From positions 99,179 through 163,178 of the forward strand of contig JASFYF010000001.1 in NCBI GenBank assembly GCA_030055465.1: a stretch of DNA of 64,000 nt, read 5' to 3'. The first letter of the stretch is position 1, and each line of letters starts with the position of its first letter. The notes under the pieces are model-generated. The model saw nothing but the letters and a program-made list of their open reading frames with translations, was not told the origin of the DNA and searched no databases. A program made the translations under genes and the position numbers. Below are positions 1-7,883 of the stretch, piece by piece. The DNA comes from Candidatus Nezhaarchaeota archaeon. GTDB lineage: Archaea > Thermoproteota > Methanomethylicia > Nezhaarchaeales > WYZ-LMO8.

Positions 1-226
1 TCAGGAAAACGCTAAACCTACCATACTTAAGCGGGGCTGAAAGGTTACGATACCCCTCAACCACCAAGGGTCTGGCTTCCCCAAGCCTTCACGTAGCCCC
101 TCGTCAAGCTTGAATCTCATGCCCTCTAGGAGGACACGTGGGCTTCCAAGAAATCGATAAAGGAATGAGGTTGAAGCGCCGGTAAACGATAAAGCGCGGC
201 TCCCAATATAGTTTCAGCGGCCATCC

Positions 227-1234
227 ATGTTTGGATCAACGTTGACCGGCAAGCCGCGGACGCTGCTTAAGCTCTTGTTCCCGATCTCCTTTATCGCGTG
301 CTTCGCGGCGCTTTACTTCCTGTATCCTAAGTCCTTCGAGGAAACCTGGAAGGGCAGAACCTACTACTTGTTCTTTATATGGCTATGCCTCCTCGAGCTC
401 GCGCTGAACTGGAGGGCCCTTGATGTTAAGGTCTCAGCGCTCAAGTCTAAGCGCTTCGCAGCCCTAGCCGCTGCAGCCTCTCTTCCAACGGCGTACTCGT
501 TGGCCTCGGAGCTTTCCGGGCTGAACAACATGCTGGTTGAGGCGTTCCCAAAGCACTACGGGTTGGAAATATGGTCTAGGTTTATGCCGATCACGGTTGA
601 ATACCTGGTTCTATCAGCCCTATCAATACTCATTGTTTCGCTGGCCTACGGGTCCAACGGCCTTAAGGTCTTCGGCCTCCCGATATCCCTGCTGGGAGCT
701 GTGGGATCCCTCTTCCTCCTAGACAACCTATACCCCTTTGGGGAGTTCACGCCGTTGCAGGCGCTGGTCCCAACAACCGCGAGGCTTGCAGCCTGCATAT
801 TAACCGTGATGGGGTACCAAGCGGAGGTGGGCGGTCAGATTTACAACACCCCGATTTTGACGGTTCAAGGCGATGGCGGCGAGGTCTCCTTCGGGGTGGC
901 CTGGCCCTGCTCTGGCGTGGACGGCCTCATAGTGTACTCGTTCACAACGCCCCTGATCCTAAGGGACTACGTCGCGTCGAGGACCGTTAAGATCGCGCTG
1001 TTTGCGGGTGGGGCTGCGGTCACCTACCTCATCAATGTCTTAAGGGTGGTGAGCATATTCCTGCTGGCCCTGGAACACGGAGCAACGTCGCTGGAGGTGC
1101 GGCGCTTCCACGACTACTATGGCCCGCTGTACTCAATCGCCTGGATAACAGCGTTCCAGGCAATGCTAATTGGGTTTCAGCTCCTGCGAAGGGCCCGGCG
1201 TTGCGGATGCTTTATAAAAAAAGCCGGACACTAG
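227..1234 (+). CDS. Archaeosortase/exosortase family transpeptidase
   Basis: A 335-residue polytopic membrane protein. The three catalytic residues of the exosortase/archaeosortase family are visible: Cys228 in WPCSGVDG, Arg273 in the NVLR motif (Asn270) and His295 in RRFHDYYG. By family knowledge these enzymes cut a C-terminal sorting signal at the outer membrane face and pass the protein to a lipid or cell-wall acceptor. The next gene, 14 bases downstream, ends in a PEF-type sorting signal and is the obvious substrate. The start ATG lies about 20 bases after a TATA-like AATATAG, suggesting a nearly leaderless message. Which archaeosortase subfamily it belongs to cannot be settled by eye; the PEF tail next door suggests the ArtC type. 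Confidence 0.85.
   Translation: MFGSTLTGKPRTLLKLLFPISFIACFAALYFLYPKSFEETWKGRTYYLFFIWLCLLELALNWRALDVKVSALKSKRFAALAAAASLPTAYSLASELSGLNNMLVEAFPKHYGLEIWSRFMPITVEYLVLSALSILIVSLAYGSNGLKVFGLPISLLGAVGSLFLLDNLYPFGEFTPLQALVPTTARLAACILTVMGYQAEVGGQIYNTPILTVQGDGGEVSFGVAWPCSGVDGLIVYSFTTPLILRDYVASRTVKIALFAGGAAVTYLINVLRVVSIFLLALEHGATSLEVRRFHDYYGPLYSIAWITAFQAMLIGFQLLRRARRCGCFIKKAGH
1209..1220 (+). promoter_or_regulatory. TATA-like box for the PEF-CTERM protein
   Basis: TTTATAAAAAA lies inside the last codons of the archaeosortase gene, about 30-38 bases before the ATG at 1249. This is the spacing of an archaeal TATA box serving a leaderless transcript, so the substrate gene may be expressed more strongly than the enzyme gene. 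Confidence 0.45.
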
Positions 1235-1248
1235 AACACTGTGGCAAA

Positions 1249-2286
1249 ATGTTAAGGCATGAAAAGGCGGCTTTAATTATAGTGGTGTTGGCATCCGTTA
1301 ACCTCCTCCTTGGGGGGAGCGCTCTAGCACTCGACGCGTTCAGCTACGAGCTTCCATCAGCCATCTTAGAGAGCGTCAGCGCCACCGTAAACTGCACGAG
1401 CTCCCAGCTCGGCGTCGTAAGCATGGTGGGCTCAACAGACCAATCCCTCGTGCACTTTCCGCCTGGGCTAAACGTTAACAGGGCCGAGCTGACCAACGCG
1501 GTCTCGATGATGGTTGGCTTCTCGCGGCAAGCCTCGTGGCTGGTCTTCATCTTCAACAACACCGATGCGGCGACTGCTAGATCCCTCGCGGACGCTGTGA
1601 AGCCCTCCGTTGAGGCCGCGTTCGACGCTAGCTTCACGTGGAGCTCAATGGGCCCCATAGAGGAGGGCTACGTCAACGTGACCTACACGGGATTGGGGAA
1701 GGGCAACCTGCTGACATACGCGAGCTGGCTAATGGATAGGTGCCTAGCCCCAGACCTAGGCGGGTTCACGTCGACGTTCCTGCCCATGATCGGCGAGGCA
1801 AGCGCGTTCATCCAAGTCGGCGCCTCAAAGGAAAGCGGCGGGTTCAACTGGGTAACTCTCATGGCTGTGGGCTACTACACCAACATACCTGTTGGCGCAG
1901 GCCAGCACAAAATAGACTTCCTAGACCTACTCAACGTGCAGTCGCTCGAGCCGTCGAGGTACGCCTCCTTGGGGGGCTGGTATTCATCGACGGTCACCCT
2001 CGTCGTGGCCTCTAATGAGCCGGTCGAATACGTCTCCTCGGAGCCCAGTCTCGCAAGCCCACCATCAAGTCTTTATGGCTGGCACGTAAACCCCATTCAG
2101 CCTCAGCCACCCGTGCAGCTCATCGCGCAGTTCATGTTTGCCACTGACCCAACACCGGTTAACAGGCTTTCCCTAACGTTCAGCGGCCTAGTGATACCGG
2201 AATTCGCAACAGTGGCGCCAATACTCGCCATCATGCTGGCAACATCGCTCGCGGTGGTAGCCTTCAAGAGGGGGGGCCGCCAATAA
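1249..2286 (+). CDS. Secreted protein with PEF-CTERM-like sorting tail
   Basis: A 345-residue exported protein with an N-terminal hydrophobic signal (residues about 7-27) and a tripartite C-terminus: a PEF motif at about 317-319, a hydrophobic stretch of about 19 residues, then the basic end KRGGR. This is the layout of an archaeosortase substrate, and the archaeosortase gene is directly upstream. The central part has no recognised domain. It carries several N-glycosylation-type sequons (NCT, NNT, NVT), fitting a surface protein. An in-frame TTG exists at 1201, but ATG 1249 gives a better signal peptide and follows a TATA-like box. Function is unknown; surface display is inferred from the tail. 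Confidence 0.75.
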   Translation: MLRHEKAALIIVVLASVNLLLGGSALALDAFSYELPSAILESVSATVNCTSSQLGVVSMVGSTDQSLVHFPPGLNVNRAELTNAVSMMVGFSRQASWLVFIFNNTDAATARSLADAVKPSVEAAFDASFTWSSMGPIEEGYVNVTYTGLGKGNLLTYASWLMDRCLAPDLGGFTSTFLPMIGEASAFIQVGASKESGGFNWVTLMAVGYYTNIPVGAGQHKIDFLDLLNVQSLEPSRYASLGGWYSSTVTLVVASNEPVEYVSSEPSLASPPSSLYGWHVNPIQPQPPVQLIAQFMFATDPTPVNRLSLTFSGLVIPEFATVAPILAIMLATSLAVVAFKRGGRQ

Positions 2287-2408
2287 ACTCCACCTCCATT
2301 TTTTAGAGGTAAAACCACAGTAAATCGCCTCGAGGAGCCAGACGAGGAAGCCCGAAGGGTTGCAGAGCAGCTTCCCACGCTACGGGCGAGGGCGCTCCAC
2401 ATCCTGGG

Positions 2409-2819
2409 CTACTGTACTTGCTTCTTGGGTTTCCATCGTTTACCTTTAAAGCACATGGTCAGCCTCGGCGCGATCCATGATAGTATGAAGGCAACGAGGA
2501 GGAGCACGGTGAAGAACAGCGTCACGGCCCCCAAAACCACGTGCCCGGTTGCAGCATATCCGCATACGGCTACTGTGAATGCAGCGGCCAGCAAGAGAAC
2601 CTCAAGCAGCCTCTTGACTGGGCGATCGCTCTCCACGTGAAACGCGGCGATGTGCGATGCCGTGATAAATAGGAATACAAGCCCGAGAATGGCTCTCCCC
2701 GCATCTCCCAATGCGACGCCGCTCAGCATAATCGATAGGGCAACGAGGCACCACGAGGCGAGCATGACAAAGCCGAGTTTCCGCCGCGCCCCCACGAGCC
2801 CCACCATCCCATGCTCCAT
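2409..2819 (-). CDS. Four-helix membrane protein, unknown
   Basis: A 136-residue protein with four predicted membrane segments (about residues 17-36, 41-59, 70-90 and 96-114) and a basic C-terminus. No family is recognised. It is convergent with the PEF-CTERM gene. ATG 2819 is preferred over TTG 2822. A TATA-like GGTTTATGG lies about 25 bases upstream on this strand, so the message is probably leaderless. The overlapping frame at 2602-2916 lacks membrane character and looks like a shadow. Confidence 0.6.
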   Translation of the reverse strand: MEHGMVGLVGARRKLGFVMLASWCLVALSIMLSGVALGDAGRAILGLVFLFITASHIAAFHVESDRPVKRLLEVLLLAAAFTVAVCGYAATGHVVLGAVTLFFTVLLLVAFILSWIAPRLTMCFKGKRWKPKKQVQ

Positions 2820-3095
2820 CAATATGAAACGTTAAAGCAACCCATAAACCTTCCCAGCCGAGCTCCGCACTCGAAACCCGCCCCACCGTCAACAAGGTCG
2901 GCGGCCAACGCCCCATAAAGAGGGATTAAAGCAGGCTGAAACGTTCGGTGAAGCCCGTGAACCTAGTTATGGAAGGCATCAATGGACATCGAGCTCAACG
3001 AGCCTAAACCAATGCATGGCTGCGCAAAACACCTGAGAAGAACAAGCAGCCTTATAGTTTTGGTCGTAATAATATATTTTGAGGGGTGCCGGGAC

Positions 3096-3662
3096 TTGTC
3101 GGATTACCTCCGCTCGGAGCATGAGTTAACACACGTGCTCCTCGTCCTCCACCAAGTCATGAGAGAGGTCCTGAAACACATAGAATCATCCGAGAAGCGC
3201 GCCTCCACCAGCCTCAAGTTTCACCTGAGGCTTGCAGGCCGCCGCGTAAACATAATAGTGGAGCACCTCGAGGCTGCCCTTGAAGAGCTGAACGCTGAAC
3301 CCCACGTGGAGCTAAGCGAAAAAGAAATCGAAAAAGCGCTTGGAACCGTGGCCGTTGAGGCAATCGCAAAGCTCAAGAAGAGCATAGCCGAGTTCATCGA
3401 TGAGGCTGCCAAGCCCCTGGGGAAACGGGAACTCAACGTCCTCCACCTTTCCGCGGTTCTAACGGACTTCGCGGAGGTGCTGAACATAGCGGCAGCCTTC
3501 ATAAAGCTCCTATGCCTAACATTGGAGAAAAGCCCGGACATCCATGTTTGGAGGGCGAGCCTAGCGCTTCAGGCCGTAGCGCGAGACATGGAGATAATAG
3601 TCCACATGCATCACCAGCTCACGTCGAACCCCGACATGCTGGCCAAGGAGGTGGCGCGTTAA
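3096..3662 (+). CDS. All-helical protein of unknown function
   Basis: About 188 residues, almost entirely amphipathic helix, with His/Glu-rich segments such as HVLLVLHQ and VHMHHQL. It could form a helical bundle, but no family is recognised. An upstream in-frame ATG at 2982 would add an odd hydrophobic stretch. I prefer TTG 3096 because GAGGGGTG at 3081-3088 is a good ribosome site seven bases before it and TATA-like sequences lie just upstream. The protein has no signal peptide with this start. Confidence 0.55.
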   Translation: MSDYLRSEHELTHVLLVLHQVMREVLKHIESSEKRASTSLKFHLRLAGRRVNIIVEHLEAALEELNAEPHVELSEKEIEKALGTVAVEAIAKLKKSIAEFIDEAAKPLGKRELNVLHLSAVLTDFAEVLNIAAAFIKLLCLTLEKSPDIHVWRASLALQAVARDMEIIVHMHHQLTSNPDMLAKEVAR

Positions 3663-3775
3663 ATCCATAAGGCCTTGGCGCCCCTACTCTCTGAGGCTTC
3701 AATCCCCTCCGCATCGAGAGGGCCCAGCACCTCAGCTGAAGCGCGCAACCTTAATCTGATAAGCCGCCAAGAGCC

Positions 3776-3859
3776 ATGGCCCCAAGGCTGAAGGGACTGC
3801 TCAAGCGCGATGCTAAGATGATAGGAATGTGCCCGGAAAATTTCAAGCGAAAAACATAG
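3776..3859 (+). CDS. Possible 27-residue ORF
   Basis: An ATG-started 27-residue reading frame, basic, beginning MAPRLKGLLKRDAKMIG. It lies about 26 bases after a TATA-like CTTAATCTGATAA in the otherwise empty stretch between two convergent genes. It may be a small protein, the remnant of a longer gene or chance. Nothing else supports it. Confidence 0.15.
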   Translation: MAPRLKGLLKRDAKMIGMCPENFKRKT

Positions 3860-3886
3860 ATGTTCTCGCAGGAGCAGTTAAACACC

Positions 3887-6340
3887 TTAGCCTGCCCTTC
3901 GGCTCCTCACCCATGAGAGTAGAAGCACGGCGACTAGGACGAGCGCAATTGCAATTAGGAGGAGCCAAGGCCACTCAAGCCACTTCATTTCAGATTCCAG
4001 GACCCTCATCGAGAGGGCCGCTGGCCCGACAAGGCCATCGCTGATCCCCACGACGGCTACCGGGTAGACCCCTCTCGGCGTTGAGGCTGAGGCTGAAATC
4101 ACCAGCAGGCTCGTAGCCGTGGGGGAGCTTGGACCGACGGTCACAGAGCCCGGCTTGAAATGGGCCTTAACGCCGCTCGGCAAGCCGAGGGCTGAGAACT
4201 CCACGATCTTCGGGTTTAACCCGCCCCTGTACGCTACCGTGACGTTTACAACGACTTCACCCCCTTGGCGTAGGGTCACGTCGGGCGGCGACGTTGAGAT
4301 GGAGAAGGAGAAGAAGCACGCGGTCACGTTCACCGGGCTGCTGATTGAAAGCTGGATCCGGCTTGTGGATCCGGAGGCATCCCCAGCCCAGCAGTCGAAC
4401 GCGTATCCAAGGCTCGGGATGGCTGATAGAGTCACCGTCACCCCCTCATCGTAGAACTGGCCTGGGCTCTCGGGGGAGGCCGAGGCGCTTCCGCCAGTGG
4501 GCGGATCCACGCGTATCGATAGCATATGCTGCCTCTTCACGTAGGCCACCAGCTCCACGTCGCCCATTACGGTCAGGGTCCTAGAGGCGGCTGCAGCCGA
4601 GTCACCCCACCCAGTGAAGATGTATCGAGTCCCGGAATTCACGGTGAACGGCGAATCCACCTCCACCGTGTGGAGGCCCGCTTGAACTGTCACGTTCACC
4701 TTGCCGTCGGAGCCCACCGCGTAGGTCTCCCCGTCAACTCTAACGCGTGCTCCGGGGGCACCCAGCAGGGTTCCGTTGAGGTAGACGTGGACCGTCAGGG
4801 TGTATGCTGCGCGCTTGAAGGCTGCCGTCAAGGAGTGGGGACTGTCCATCACCAACGATGTGGAGCCGCTCCTCCCCAGCTCAACTCCATCGAGAAGCCA
4901 GCGATCAAAAACGTATCCGGCGCTGGGGGCAGCCGACACGTTAACCGACGAGTCCAAGTCAAGCCAGTGCACCCCGACAGCCGGATCCGTCGCTCCAGCC
5001 CCCATTGGATTGACGCTTATCGCAAGCTGGTGCTCGACGTGGTAGGGCGGGCTTATGCTTTTAGGCTCGGACACCACCACCAAGCCGCTTGGAGGGCTGT
5101 GGCATGCATAGCGCCTTCCACTGCTCGCCGAGCCGACAACCTCCCTGTAAGCGTAGGTGTGGGAGGAGCCGTTATCCCACCAGAACCAGGCTGGAGGGCT
5201 GTAGGCCACGCCGTCAACCGTTAAGGCGGCCTCCGAGGCGTCGCCTCCCAGACCGCTCGCGGAGAAGAGCCACCGGTATTGCGCCTTGTAGGATGCCATT
5301 ACCGATGCACCTCCAAGCTGTACAACTATCACGCCGCTCCTTGAAGTCGAAGCCCCGCTCGACGATGACCACGCGTACCTCTTATCGGGATGCGACGACT
5401 CAACAGTTGCCATCCACTCGAACGAGTGGGTCGACCCGACGCTCCAAGTGAAGCTCTTTGGCAGATCGCTGAGGCGGTAATCAACTCCGTCAACCTTCAA
5501 GAGCGTGCCCGCAGCGTCGGATTCCAGCCCCTCAGCCGAGAAGGTCACCGTCGCCGTCGTCGGCTGCTGCCTAAGCGTGTAGTCCACGTACAGCGTGTAG
5601 AGCACATCGGCCACGTAATTTACGGCGAGGTTAAGCGACTCCCCCGCCCTAGCGAGGAAAGTCTGGTTGAGCCAATCGTAGTTTTCATCCATCCAGACGC
5701 ACGTGAGCCCCCTCCCGAGCCCATCGAAGGTGGTGTCGTAGGCGAGCTCCACGGCCGCATTGTATGCTGACACCAGCCTAAGCTCACCATCAAAGGAGAG
5801 GAAGGAGTTGAACGGAGCACTGTAGCTCGACGTCTTGGAGTTAACGTAGATTTCGTAGTCGCCGTGGTGGCTTTCCTCACCCCAATCCGTGCCGGAGCCC
5901 ATTACGTGGCTGAAGACGGCCACATCGGCTATGTAATGCGTCATCGCTCCAGCATACTTCGCGGCTTCAGCGTAATTCCCGGCCAGCAGGCGCTCGAGCG
6001 CCTGAATATACATTGCCCTAGCCCTCGCGGCGGCCGACGCATCTGTGAGCCTGCCGCTGGAGTCGAAGTAGATGTGGTGGAACGCGGTGTCGCCTATCCC
6101 ATCTGGGGCTTGACCGTTATCGGGAAGCTCCGTGCCGTAGAGGTACCAGGCCATGTTGGAGGCGATCCAGCCCTTAGCCTCTTGGGGAAGCCAATCCAAG
6201 GCATGCTCAGCTATCCAGTCATGGGTTCCATAGTCTGGATGGTAGGGAGTTAAACTGTAGCCGCCGTTGCTCCAGGCTAGAGAGCTGGAAGTCAACGACA
6301 AGGCGAGAACGCACAGCGCAAGCATACCTTCAAGCCTCAA
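3887..6340 (-). CDS. Secreted zinc-dependent phospholipase C-like protein with beta repeats
   Basis: An 817-residue membrane-anchored exoprotein. After a signal peptide ending LA, Trp23 would become the mature N-terminus, as in Bacillus PC-PLC, where that Trp binds zinc. Other zinc ligands are at matching spacing: His40 (THDWIAEHA), Asp74, His88/89, His135 and Asp139 (MTHYIADV), His145, His159 and Glu163 (HGDYE). About residues 262-700 hold five beta-rich modules. Two share the pattern F-S-A-x-G-L with KVDGVDY/TVDGVAY, and others resemble divergent InlB B-repeats (AGYVFDRW, LGYAFDCWAG). A NEW3-like domain, one membrane helix and the basic end RSRRAG follow. TTG 6340 is chosen because GGTGGTG lies eight bases upstream and it supplies a positive n-region. 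Activity on ether lipids is not shown. Confidence 0.8.
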   Translation of the reverse strand: MRLEGMLALCVLALSLTSSSLAWSNGGYSLTPYHPDYGTHDWIAEHALDWLPQEAKGWIASNMAWYLYGTELPDNGQAPDGIGDTAFHHIYFDSSGRLTDASAAARARAMYIQALERLLAGNYAEAAKYAGAMTHYIADVAVFSHVMGSGTDWGEESHHGDYEIYVNSKTSSYSAPFNSFLSFDGELRLVSAYNAAVELAYDTTFDGLGRGLTCVWMDENYDWLNQTFLARAGESLNLAVNYVADVLYTLYVDYTLRQQPTTATVTFSAEGLESDAAGTLLKVDGVDYRLSDLPKSFTWSVGSTHSFEWMATVESSHPDKRYAWSSSSGASTSRSGVIVVQLGGASVMASYKAQYRWLFSASGLGGDASEAALTVDGVAYSPPAWFWWDNGSSHTYAYREVVGSASSGRRYACHSPPSGLVVVSEPKSISPPYHVEHQLAISVNPMGAGATDPAVGVHWLDLDSSVNVSAAPSAGYVFDRWLLDGVELGRSGSTSLVMDSPHSLTAAFKRAAYTLTVHVYLNGTLLGAPGARVRVDGETYAVGSDGKVNVTVQAGLHTVEVDSPFTVNSGTRYIFTGWGDSAAAASRTLTVMGDVELVAYVKRQHMLSIRVDPPTGGSASASPESPGQFYDEGVTVTLSAIPSLGYAFDCWAGDASGSTSRIQLSISSPVNVTACFFSFSISTSPPDVTLRQGGEVVVNVTVAYRGGLNPKIVEFSALGLPSGVKAHFKPGSVTVGPSSPTATSLLVISASASTPRGVYPVAVVGISDGLVGPAALSMRVLESEMKWLEWPWLLLIAIALVLVAVLLLSWVRSRRAG

Positions 6341-6432
6341 CTAGTAACACCACCGCCCATATCATGGATCCCAGACCTAATATCGCCTCACTCTTCTCTA
6401 AAGCGTTTGCATAGCAGCCAAGCCTAGGGGCA

Positions 6433-6496
6433 CCCGTGAAGACCCGGCCTCAGGCTGGAGGTCGGGCAGCCCCGGAGGATATTAGGTATTCACGGG
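6433..6496. ncRNA. Nested-hairpin element, candidate structured RNA
   Basis: CCCGTGAA at 6433-6440 pairs perfectly with TTCACGGG at 6489-6496. Inside, CCCGGCCTC (6443-6451) pairs with GAGGTCGGG (6458-6466) around a six-base loop, with one G-T. A further pairing GGGCG/CGTTGCCC follows within 6493-6530. The element sits in the 338-base gap 6341-6678 between two divergent genes, upstream of ferritin. It could be a small RNA, a leader structure or a terminator-like fold. No known RNA family is recognised. Confidence 0.35.
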
Positions 6497-6640
6497 CGTC
6501 GATGGGCGGCGTTGCCCTTTTAGGGCCTGGGGGCCATTCCTAAAGTATTATTATTACTAATGATATTATGCAGCCGCGGCGTGCAGGCCATTCCTTAACC
6601 CGTCGCGCAGGCTGGACGCCGATCCTGAAGGACGCCAACG

Positions 6641-6676
6641 CTTAAATTGGCTTCGCGCACAACTATACATGGTGAG
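6641..6676 (+). promoter_or_regulatory. Ferritin promoter and ribosome site
   Basis: A TATA-like CTTAAATTGG at 6641-6650 lies about 27 bases before the expected transcript start near 6668. GGTGAG follows at 6671-6676, just ahead of the ATG at 6679. The rest of the gap 6341-6640 contains the nested hairpin and an AT-rich stretch at about 6540-6570. Confidence 0.4.
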
Positions 6677-6678
6677 CT

Positions 6679-7173
6679 ATGTCCCTCTTGAGCCCCAAGA
6701 TGGAGGAGCTGCTCAACGGGCAGCTCAAAGAGGAATTGAAGAACGCCTACCTGTACCTATCAATGGCCGCGTACTTCGACGGCCTAGGGTTAAGGGGCTT
6801 CGCCAACTACTTCAAGGTTCAGGCTAAGGAGGAGCTCGGCCACGCCATGAAAATGTACGAGTTCATATACGGCGCTGGAGGCAGGGTGTCGCTGGGCGAC
6901 CTGCCCAAGCCGAAGGACTCCTGGAGCTCAGTCATCAACGCCGTGGAGGACTTCCACGCGGCGGAGGTTGAAAACACCAAGAGGTTCTACAGGCTTATGG
7001 ACGAGAGCAGGAGGGAAGGCAACGTGTCTGTGGAATCCTTCCTAAAGTGGTTCGTCGACGAGCAGGTTGAGGAGGTTAGCAGCGCCGCCGACCTCCTAGC
7101 GAAGGTCAAGATGATTGGAGACCACAAAAGCGCCCTCCTAGTGTTGGACTACAAGCTCGCCGAGAGGAAGTAA
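6679..7173 (+). CDS. Non-haem ferritin
   Basis: A 164-residue ferritin of normal length for the bacterial/archaeal FtnA family. Ferroxidase-centre residues are visible: Glu19 in LKEELKNAY, Glu52 and His55 in KEELGHA, a Glu in AAEVEN, and Gln/Glu in VDEQVEEV. It should assemble a 24-subunit cage that oxidises Fe(II) and stores Fe(III), limiting Fenton chemistry. It heads a group with a second ferritin-like protein and a flavodiiron protein, pointing to a joint role under oxygen exposure. It is followed by a weak hairpin with a T-rich tail. Confidence 0.95.
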   Translation: MSLLSPKMEELLNGQLKEELKNAYLYLSMAAYFDGLGLRGFANYFKVQAKEELGHAMKMYEFIYGAGGRVSLGDLPKPKDSWSSVINAVEDFHAAEVENTKRFYRLMDESRREGNVSVESFLKWFVDEQVEEVSSAADLLAKVKMIGDHKSALLVLDYKLAERK

Positions 7174-7199
7174 AGCCACTGCGTGCTTCAACTTTAAGC

Positions 7200-7225
7200 A
7201 GAATAATCGCCACTATTCTTTTCTC
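7200..7225 (+). terminator. Weak hairpin terminator after ferritin
   Basis: AGAATA (7200-7205) pairs with TATTCT (7214-7219) around an eight-base loop and is followed by a T/C-rich tail. It lies 27 bases after the ferritin stop codon, so it may end that transcript. Confidence 0.3.
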
Positions 7226-7311
7226 TCAAGGTCAGGTGGGGCTTGCACACGTTAACCCACCAACGCTCCCCCTAAATGATGGATAAACTATATCTTGCCC
7301 CTGATGCCTAG

Positions 7312-7863
7312 GTGTCCTCGAGGTTTGGTGCTATGGATGAGTCCCCCTCCAAGGGTTGGCTGGCCGAGATGCTCTGCTGTTGCAGCCTTCTTGAAGACTT
7401 CGTGGCTAAGGCTTACCGGCGCATAGCGCTCTTGGTAGCCGATAGGGACGTTAAGCTGTTGCTGCGCTACCTGGCCAACGACAGCCTTAAACATGCAAGG
7501 ACCTTGAGTGATATGTCCAAGAGGCTGTCAGCTAAGGTGAATGTCAACCCCGAAAAGTGCTCGAAGCTCATGGGCGAGGCCTGGATGAACGCCTTCAAAG
7601 ACGCCGAGAGATGGCTTTCCCGCAAGGAGAAGGTGGGCGCTGAAGAACTTCTAGCCCTAATAGCCTCAATGGAGGCGATCGAGAAGCTCGCCGGCGAGGA
7701 GTACTTGATGGTTATTAACGCGAAGCTCCTGGAGTCGCTGCTCGAGGAGCACGGACTTAAGTTCAAGCACTACAAGGCGATTCTGGAGTGGATAGCTGAA
7801 GATGAGAAAAGGCACGAGGCGATCATGAAGGCCGTCAGGGAGATTATCAGCCGACAGCCCTGA
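7312..7863 (+). CDS. Ferritin-like (rubrerythrin-type fold) protein
   Basis: A 183-residue all-helical protein. Paired carboxylate/histidine motifs on four helices (SLLEDF, DSLKHART, SMEAIEKLAGEEY, EDEKRHEAI) look like a ferritin-like di-iron site, with the last closest to the usual ExxH. There is no rubredoxin domain. By context, beside ferritin and a flavodiiron protein, it probably handles iron or peroxide, but the reaction is not known. GTG 7312 follows a TATA-like ACTATATC by about 25 bases; ATG 7333 is an alternative. It is convergent with the flavodiiron gene, with only 20 bases between stops. Confidence 0.7.
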   Translation: MSSRFGAMDESPSKGWLAEMLCCCSLLEDFVAKAYRRIALLVADRDVKLLLRYLANDSLKHARTLSDMSKRLSAKVNVNPEKCSKLMGEAWMNAFKDAERWLSRKEKVGAEELLALIASMEAIEKLAGEEYLMVINAKLLESLLEEHGLKFKHYKAILEWIAEDEKRHEAIMKAVREIISRQP

Positions 7864-7883
7864 AGCCCACCAACGCGTCTCCC

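Noticed and set aside
1..212. Open frame on the minus strand running to the left edge, including a 40-residue ATG-started end
   Set aside because: No start codon supports the full frame and it covers the promoter region of the archaeosortase gene; no family likeness.
2602..2916. 104-residue minus-strand frame
   Set aside because: Overlaps the four-helix membrane protein in another frame and has a shadow-like Arg/Gly-rich composition.
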